Of a stretch of 37,973 nt of DNA, positions 33,671 through 37,973 are shown one piece after another; positions within the stretch are counted from its first letter, which is position 1, and each line of letters starts with the position of its first letter. The notes below the pieces were generated by a model. That model searched no databases. It had not been told where the DNA came from and saw only the letters and a list, made by a program, of their open reading frames with translations. The position numbers and the translations under genes are program-made. Origin of the DNA: an uncultured Coprococcus sp. (GTDB taxonomy: Bacteria > Bacillota > Clostridia > Lachnospirales > Lachnospiraceae); assembly GCA_900548215.1 (NCBI GenBank), contig URJI01000013.1:1-37973 (forward strand), in the 5' to 3' direction.

Positions 33671-33893
33671 AAATCAAGCAAAATATTTATTTTTGAGGTG
33701 AAAAATATGGCAAATCCAAATATAATTGTGGTACAAGCGGCAAAAGTATGGTAAACTAACAATAATCACGTGCAAAAATCAGATATGGGAATTTGTGCGA
33801 CGAAAATCCTGAAAGATAATTCCATTGATGAATGTCAGGGATTAGAATTTGTGGATAAAGAATATAGATCATAAGCGGGAGGCAGTTTGGAAA

Positions 33894-35570
33894 ATGGCTG
33901 AAGAGATGACAAGCAAGAATTTCATTGAACAGATAATTGAGAAAGATATCGCTGAGGGAAAGGTTCCGAAGATCGTTACCAGATTCCCACCGGAGCCGAA
34001 TGGATATTTACATATAGGACATGCAAAGTCAATACTTTTAAATTACGGACTGGCACAGCAGTATGGCGGGCAGTTTAATCTCAGATTTGACGATACGAAT
34101 CCTACAAAGGAAAAGACAGAGTTTGTTGAGTCCATACTTGCAGATGTAAAGTGGCTTGGAGTAGACTTTGGCGACAGAGTGTTCTTTGCATCTAACTATT
34201 TTGATCAGATGTATGAGGCAGCCATAAAGCTCATCAAGAAGGGCAAGGCTTATGTGTGTGACCTCAACGCAGATGAGATCAGAGAGTACAGGGGAACACT
34301 CACAGAGCCTGGCAAGAACAGCCCATACAGAGACAGAAGCATAGAGGAGAATCTTGATCTGTTCGAGAGGATGAAGAATGGTGAGTTCCCTGATGGAAGC
34401 AAGGTGCTCCGTGCCAAGATAGATATGGCAAGCCCTAATATCAATATGAGAGATCCTATTATTTACAGAATAGCAAGGATGAACCATCACAACACAGGTG
34501 ACAAGTGGTGCATCTATCCTATGTATGATTTTGCTCATCCTATCGAGGATGCGATCGAGGGTGTTACACATTCTATATGTACGCTTGAGTTCGAGGATCA
34601 CAGACCTCTGTATGACTGGGTAGTCATGGAACTTGGCTACAAGGATTCACCTGACGGCACACCAAAGCAGATAGAGTTTGCAAAGCTTTACCTGACAAAT
34701 GTAATAACAGGTAAGAGATATATCAAGAAGCTCGTTGAGGATGGAATAGTTGATGGATGGGATGATCCGCGTCTTGTAAGTATAGCTGCCCTCAGAAGAA
34801 GAGGCTTTACGCCATCTGCCATCAAGAAGTTCATGGAGCTAGTTGGAATATCAAAGAGCCAGTCATCTGTTGACTATGCTATGCTTGAATACTGCGTTCG
34901 TGATGATTTAAAGCTTTCTGCCAAGAGATATATGGCGGTTGTGGATCCTGTGAAGCTTGTCATAGACAACTATCCAGAGGATCAGGTTGAGTATCTTGAT
35001 GTGGAAAACAATCAGGAGAATGAGGAGCTTGGAAACAGAAAGGTTGCATTCAGCAAGTATCTATACATAGAGAGAGAGGACTTCATGGAGGAGCCGCCTA
35101 AGAAGTATTTCAGACTTTTCCCTGGCAATGAGGTTCGCCTCAAGAACGCATATTTTGTAAAGTGCGTTGGCTTTGAGAAGGACGAGGATGGCAATGTTAC
35201 TACAGTCCATTGTACCTATGACCCTGAGACAAGAAGTGGTTCAGGTTTTGAAGGACGTAAGGTTAAGGGAACCATTCACTGGGTATCAGCGGAGAGTGCT
35301 ATAGATGCTGAGGTTCGTCTGTATGAGAATATCATAGACGAAGAGAAGGGTAAGCTCAACGATGACGGTACATTGAACCTTAATCCAAACTCACTTATCA
35401 TCAAGCAGGGATGTAAACTTGAGAAAGCATTTGAGGAGGCACAGCCTGGAGAGGCATTCCAGTTCCTGAGAAATGGATTTTTCTGTGTTGATTCAAAGGA
35501 TTCAACAGCAGAGCATCCGGTATACAACAGAATTGTATCACTCAAGAGCTCATATAAGCCGGGGAAATAG
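33894..35570 (+). CDS. glnS: Glutaminyl-tRNA synthetase
   Basis: A 558-residue class I enzyme charging tRNA-Gln. FPPEPNGYLHIGHAKSILL carries HIGH; NLRFDDTNP, LYDWVVMELGY and VDGWDDPRL are GlnRS marks; two beta-barrel anticodon domains fill 330-558. The second ATP motif, normally VMSKR, reads ITGKR. Most Firmicutes use GatCAB instead, so a direct GlnRS suggests ancestral gene transfer, widespread in this family. ATG 33894 is eleven bases after GGGAGG (33877-33882); the earlier ATG 33849 lacks a site. The 267-base gap before it (33627-33893) holds the tRNA promoter and a possible 15-codon ORF, but no clear glnS promoter. Confidence 0.95.
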   Translation: MAEEMTSKNFIEQIIEKDIAEGKVPKIVTRFPPEPNGYLHIGHAKSILLNYGLAQQYGGQFNLRFDDTNPTKEKTEFVESILADVKWLGVDFGDRVFFASNYFDQMYEAAIKLIKKGKAYVCDLNADEIREYRGTLTEPGKNSPYRDRSIEENLDLFERMKNGEFPDGSKVLRAKIDMASPNINMRDPIIYRIARMNHHNTGDKWCIYPMYDFAHPIEDAIEGVTHSICTLEFEDHRPLYDWVVMELGYKDSPDGTPKQIEFAKLYLTNVITGKRYIKKLVEDGIVDGWDDPRLVSIAALRRRGFTPSAIKKFMELVGISKSQSSVDYAMLEYCVRDDLKLSAKRYMAVVDPVKLVIDNYPEDQVEYLDVENNQENEELGNRKVAFSKYLYIEREDFMEEPPKKYFRLFPGNEVRLKNAYFVKCVGFEKDEDGNVTTVHCTYDPETRSGSGFEGRKVKGTIHWVSAESAIDAEVRLYENIIDEEKGKLNDDGTLNLNPNSLIIKQGCKLEKAFEEAQPGEAFQFLRNGFFCVDSKDSTAEHPVYNRIVSLKSSYKPGK

Positions 35571-35644
35571 AGTGATCAAGGGGATTAGCACATTGCCAGA
35601 GGGAAGCATGTGTATATCAAAATACAAGTGATTGGAAAAATATT

Positions 35645-36292
35645 ATGGAAGACGATTACAAGAGTGTTTATATACTATTGTCCAAGACAAAAACTATACC
35701 ATCAAATCTGATAAAGCTGATTACCAGGGAGCCGTACAGTCATACTTCACTGGCTCTCGATATCAGCCTTAATGAGATGTATAGTTTTGCAAGACGTGGT
35801 ATGTATAATCCGTTTAATGGCGGATTTATCAGTGAGAATATCGAGAAGGGCATATTTGGCAAGCACAAAGGCACCAGATGCACGGTATATGAACTCAAAG
35901 TGACAAGAAAACAGTATGATCATATACAGCGTGAGCTAGTAAGATTTAAGAAGCATCCTGAGCGTTACGGGTATAATTTCCTTGGCGTGTTTAGCATCTT
36001 CTTTCACAGAGCCATGGAGAGGGAATATAATTATTTTTGTTCTCAGTTTGTGGCTGCTGTACTCAGAAATTCCGGAGTGGATATATTCCACAAGAAGCCT
36101 GGACTTGTAAAGCCGGGAGATTTCAGAAGGAGTACTGTTCTCAAGCCGATTTTTACCGGGCTGCTCACAGATTACAGAACATATCTGCATGAGAGACTGA
36201 AACAGGCTCATGGAATAGAGAGTGCTGTTGCTGACGATTGTATACATAAACCAAACCTTACAGATGGTCTTATGGCATGGAGAGCTGGATAG
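35645..36292 (+). CDS. Permuted NlpC/P60-like (YiiX/YebB type) protein
   Basis: A 215-residue soluble protein. H33 in REPYSHTSLALD comes before C132 in YNYFCSQFVAAVL, the reversed order of catalytic residues seen in the permuted papain-like (YiiX/YebB) family. That pattern suggests a cysteine amidase or peptidase acting on cell-wall peptides or lipids; the substrate is unknown and there is no signal peptide. The C-terminal 50 residues are less conserved. The ribosome site is weak (GGAAAA). It follows glnS by 74 bases and ends at the hairpin at 36307. Confidence 0.7.
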   Translation: MEDDYKSVYILLSKTKTIPSNLIKLITREPYSHTSLALDISLNEMYSFARRGMYNPFNGGFISENIEKGIFGKHKGTRCTVYELKVTRKQYDHIQRELVRFKKHPERYGYNFLGVFSIFFHRAMEREYNYFCSQFVAAVLRNSGVDIFHKKPGLVKPGDFRRSTVLKPIFTGLLTDYRTYLHERLKQAHGIESAVADDCIHKPNLTDGLMAWRAG

Positions 36293-36306
36293 GTTGATTA
36301 GATGAT

Positions 36307-36367
36307 AAAAACCGTTTTATAGGATAGGAGATGATGTATGTCTCCTGTTATCTATAAAACGGTTTTT
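36307..36367. terminator. Bidirectional terminator
   Basis: AAAACCGTTTTATA pairs with TATAAAACGGTTTT, with an inner GATAGGAGA / TCTCCTGTTAT stem. T and A runs on both sides serve the converging genes. Confidence 0.9.
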
Positions 36368-36422
36368 GTGTTAATTTGCTATTTTACGATCGTGCTTTTA
36401 CTTTAGTGCAGACGCAAATATA

Positions 36423-37142
36423 TTATTCAACAAAAGTGTGGCCTATCTTGATTATCCCTCTTGGAAGGGCGCCCTTGGAGTTCTTCCATGGCTCGTTCTT
36501 ATACCTGTAGTCAAACTTGTCTATGAACCAGCTTAGATCTCCATTTACTCGTTCCATATTTTCAAAATATACTTTGTTCAGTACATCGATAAACTGTGAG
36601 TATTGCTCCTTGCCAAGCTTGTTCTGGCCTGTCTTGTAGAGAATTCCGTAGTGGTACGTGCAAAAGCCTTTGCTTGCGGCAAATTTGTCTCTGAATTCTG
36701 CATCTCTTTTCCACATGTGGAAGATCGTGTCGACATAGCGTACGAACATATCATCCATGCGGCTGCATATGAAGCAGGTATTTTCCATGTTTTCTATGTA
36801 ATCTATGATCGGCGCATTTGCTGTGCTTTTGCCGAATAATCCTGACTTGGGAGATGGACCCTTTGCAGCTAGCGCCTTCATATCGTTTATTGTTTTGTTA
36901 ATATGTGTATTCATCATAAGGGCGAGGCCGAGACGGTTCTTTTCCTGATAGAGCATTCTCAGGTGATGACTGCAAAATCCGAGTTTGTCCGTCATGGCTC
37001 TGTTGTCGTCCTCCATGTAGCTTGGTCCCATTGTATATTCGATCGCATTTCGCTCGAGATCCTTCTGCATCTGACACATAGGGCATTCACATCCGCTGTC
37101 AAATGCGTCATTTACCGGGATTGTGTAAATCTGTTCTGCCAT
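36423..37142 (-). CDS. DUF6062-like protein with duplicated CxxC/CxxH pairs
   Basis: A 239-residue protein that I place in the DUF6062 family of unknown function. It has an internal duplication: C20-x2-C23 then C57-x2-H60 in the first half, and C123-x2-C126 then C161-x2-H164 in the second. Gaps are 33 and 34 residues. Both halves repeat the text GFCxxH and a Leu-rich helix after it. These ligands could hold two metal ions, probably zinc. No enzyme active site is visible. ATG 37142 follows AGGAGG; the longer reading to 37328 has no ribosome site. It is transcribed away from the DNA glycosylase gene. Confidence 0.75.
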   Translation of the reverse strand: MAEQIYTIPVNDAFDSGCECPMCQMQKDLERNAIEYTMGPSYMEDDNRAMTDKLGFCSHHLRMLYQEKNRLGLALMMNTHINKTINDMKALAAKGPSPKSGLFGKSTANAPIIDYIENMENTCFICSRMDDMFVRYVDTIFHMWKRDAEFRDKFAASKGFCTYHYGILYKTGQNKLGKEQYSQFIDVLNKVYFENMERVNGDLSWFIDKFDYRYKNEPWKNSKGALPRGIIKIGHTFVE

Positions 37143-37216
37143 AAAACCTCCTGTTTGTCGTGGACAGCTGACCGTTTTATGGTATTTGTTCCCATACAGG
37201 TCAGGTGGCGTTGAAA

Positions 37217-37234
37217 ATAATATACGTGTATTAT
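37217..37234. promoter_or_regulatory. Near-palindrome in the divergent promoter region
   Basis: ATAATATACGTGTATTAT differs from perfect symmetry at one base pair. It lies between the DUF6062 and DNA glycosylase genes and overlaps TATACA/TATTAT-like boxes. It may be an operator or just AT-rich promoter sequence. Confidence 0.3.
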
Positions 37235-37305
37235 ACAATAGCTTGGAGAAATTTATAAGGATAAAAGAACAATTATTTAAATATAGAATGGCAGGTGTAC
37301 AGAAG

Positions 37306-37973
37306 ATGAATGTAAGTTGTGAAAACAATGTAGTTACAGTTGACGGTGTAAAGGATTTCAGACTTGGACAGATACTAGAGTGCGGTCAATGTTTTCATTT
37401 TGACAGGCTTGGTGAAGATGCTTATGAGGTTATAGCTTATGGCAGGGCGGTGAAGATGGAACAGGTGGGCAGTGTTCTCCGTATATATGGGGCATCATTG
37501 GAGGACTATGATGGAATATGGCGGTCATATCTTGATATGGACAATGATTATGGACTAATAAAAGAGAGCGTTATAAATGCGGATGCAGCACTTAAGACTG
37601 CAGTGGATGAGAAGGACGGAATACGTATACTCAATCAGGATTTTTTTGAGACACTTATATCATTCATAATATCACAGAACAAGAACATACCACAGATCAG
37701 GCAGTGCGTGAAAAATATATCGCATAGATTTGGCGATGATGTCATAGGATATAACGGTGAGACATTTTATGTGTTCCCTGACGTGCAGAGGCTTCATGAG
37801 GTGACAGAGGATGAACTCAGAGAATGTAAGGTGGGCTTCAGGGCTCCATATATAAAGAACGCTGTCGAGGCTGTATATTCGGGTACAGTCACTCAGGAGC
37901 AGCTGGATAAGCTGGATGTAAATGCTGCCCGGGAGCTCCTCATGACGATAAAGGGCGTTGGTGAAAAGGTGGC
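37306..37973 (+). CDS. 8-oxoguanine DNA glycosylase (partial, cut by window end)
   Basis: The first ~222 residues of a HhH-GPD glycosylase that removes 8-oxoguanine. The OGG-N domain contains FRLGQILECGQCFHF near 15-28, the HhH-GPD domain has LISFIISQNKNIPQI and CKVGFRAPYIKNA, and the hairpin begins KGVGEKV at the very end. The catalytic Lys and Asp lie past the edge. The start is uncertain: ATG 37306 has AGGTG eight bases upstream, while ATG 37288, in the same frame, would add six residues. It is not complete enough to judge whether it works. Confidence 0.85.
   Translation, partial: MNVSCENNVVTVDGVKDFRLGQILECGQCFHFDRLGEDAYEVIAYGRAVKMEQVGSVLRIYGASLEDYDGIWRSYLDMDNDYGLIKESVINADAALKTAVDEKDGIRILNQDFFETLISFIISQNKNIPQIRQCVKNISHRFGDDVIGYNGETFYVFPDVQRLHEVTEDELRECKVGFRAPYIKNAVEAVYSGTVTQEQLDKLDVNAARELLMTIKGVGEKV

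Overview
The window looks like chromosome of an anaerobic, low-to-medium G+C Firmicute of the Lachnospiraceae type (Coprococcus/Butyrivibrio-like). This is inferred from AT-rich codon use heavy in ATA and AGA, strong AGGAGG ribosome sites, a T-box leader, a CIRCE element, a rubredoxin-first rubrerythrin, a SEC-C-tagged methionine aminopeptidase, a bacterial GlnRS, and the block cysS-mrnC-rlmB-sigH. I see no phage, insertion sequence, plasmid or CRISPR; most of the window is core genome with several family-specific genes of unknown function.

Layout. 1-575 is the wreck of a GH42 beta-galactosidase, followed by a LacX-like aldose epimerase. 1794-3699 is a PadR / HAAS (DUF1700) / DUF4097 envelope-sensing operon with a palindrome over its promoter. 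3907-11421 is a co-directional run: PrsW-like membrane protease with a Gln/Tyr repeat tail, pyrC, acylphosphatase, CobW-like GTPase, a large unknown coiled-coil/membrane/ectodomain protein, and a DUF4173 membrane protein with a Pro-Gly repeat head. A long two-part hairpin separates this run from the opposite-strand pair NhaD-like antiporter + TerD. Then come a GyrI-like/GGDEF/EAL protein, rubrerythrin behind a strong promoter, an unknown two-TM protein (minus), VanZ, and a chorismate mutase carrying a collapsed prephenate dehydratase domain and an ACT domain.

19612-23217 holds pyrF, pyrK, pyrD and pyrE, which with pyrC give the second half of de novo UMP synthesis. PyrK and PyrD overlap and should form the NAD-dependent dihydroorotate dehydrogenase. 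pyrE has its own promoter. Next are an LTA-synthase-type phosphoglycerol transferase, map, and htpG on the minus strand under a perfect CIRCE operator. A DUF5721 gene, a 13-bp tandem array and a Cys T-box precede cysS-mrnC-rlmB-sigH. The right end has tRNA-Thr(GGT), glnS, a permuted NlpC/P60-like protein, a DUF6062 protein with duplicated Cys/His pairs, and the start of an 8-oxoguanine DNA glycosylase cut by the window end.

The points most worth a second look are htpG under HrcA-type control with a eukaryote-like charged linker, the collapsed prephenate dehydratase domain, the unknown membrane gene cluster after pyrC, the ligand-binding/EAL fusion, and short 13-14 bp tandem arrays in several intergenic gaps. 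I did not find a clearly new multi-gene system.
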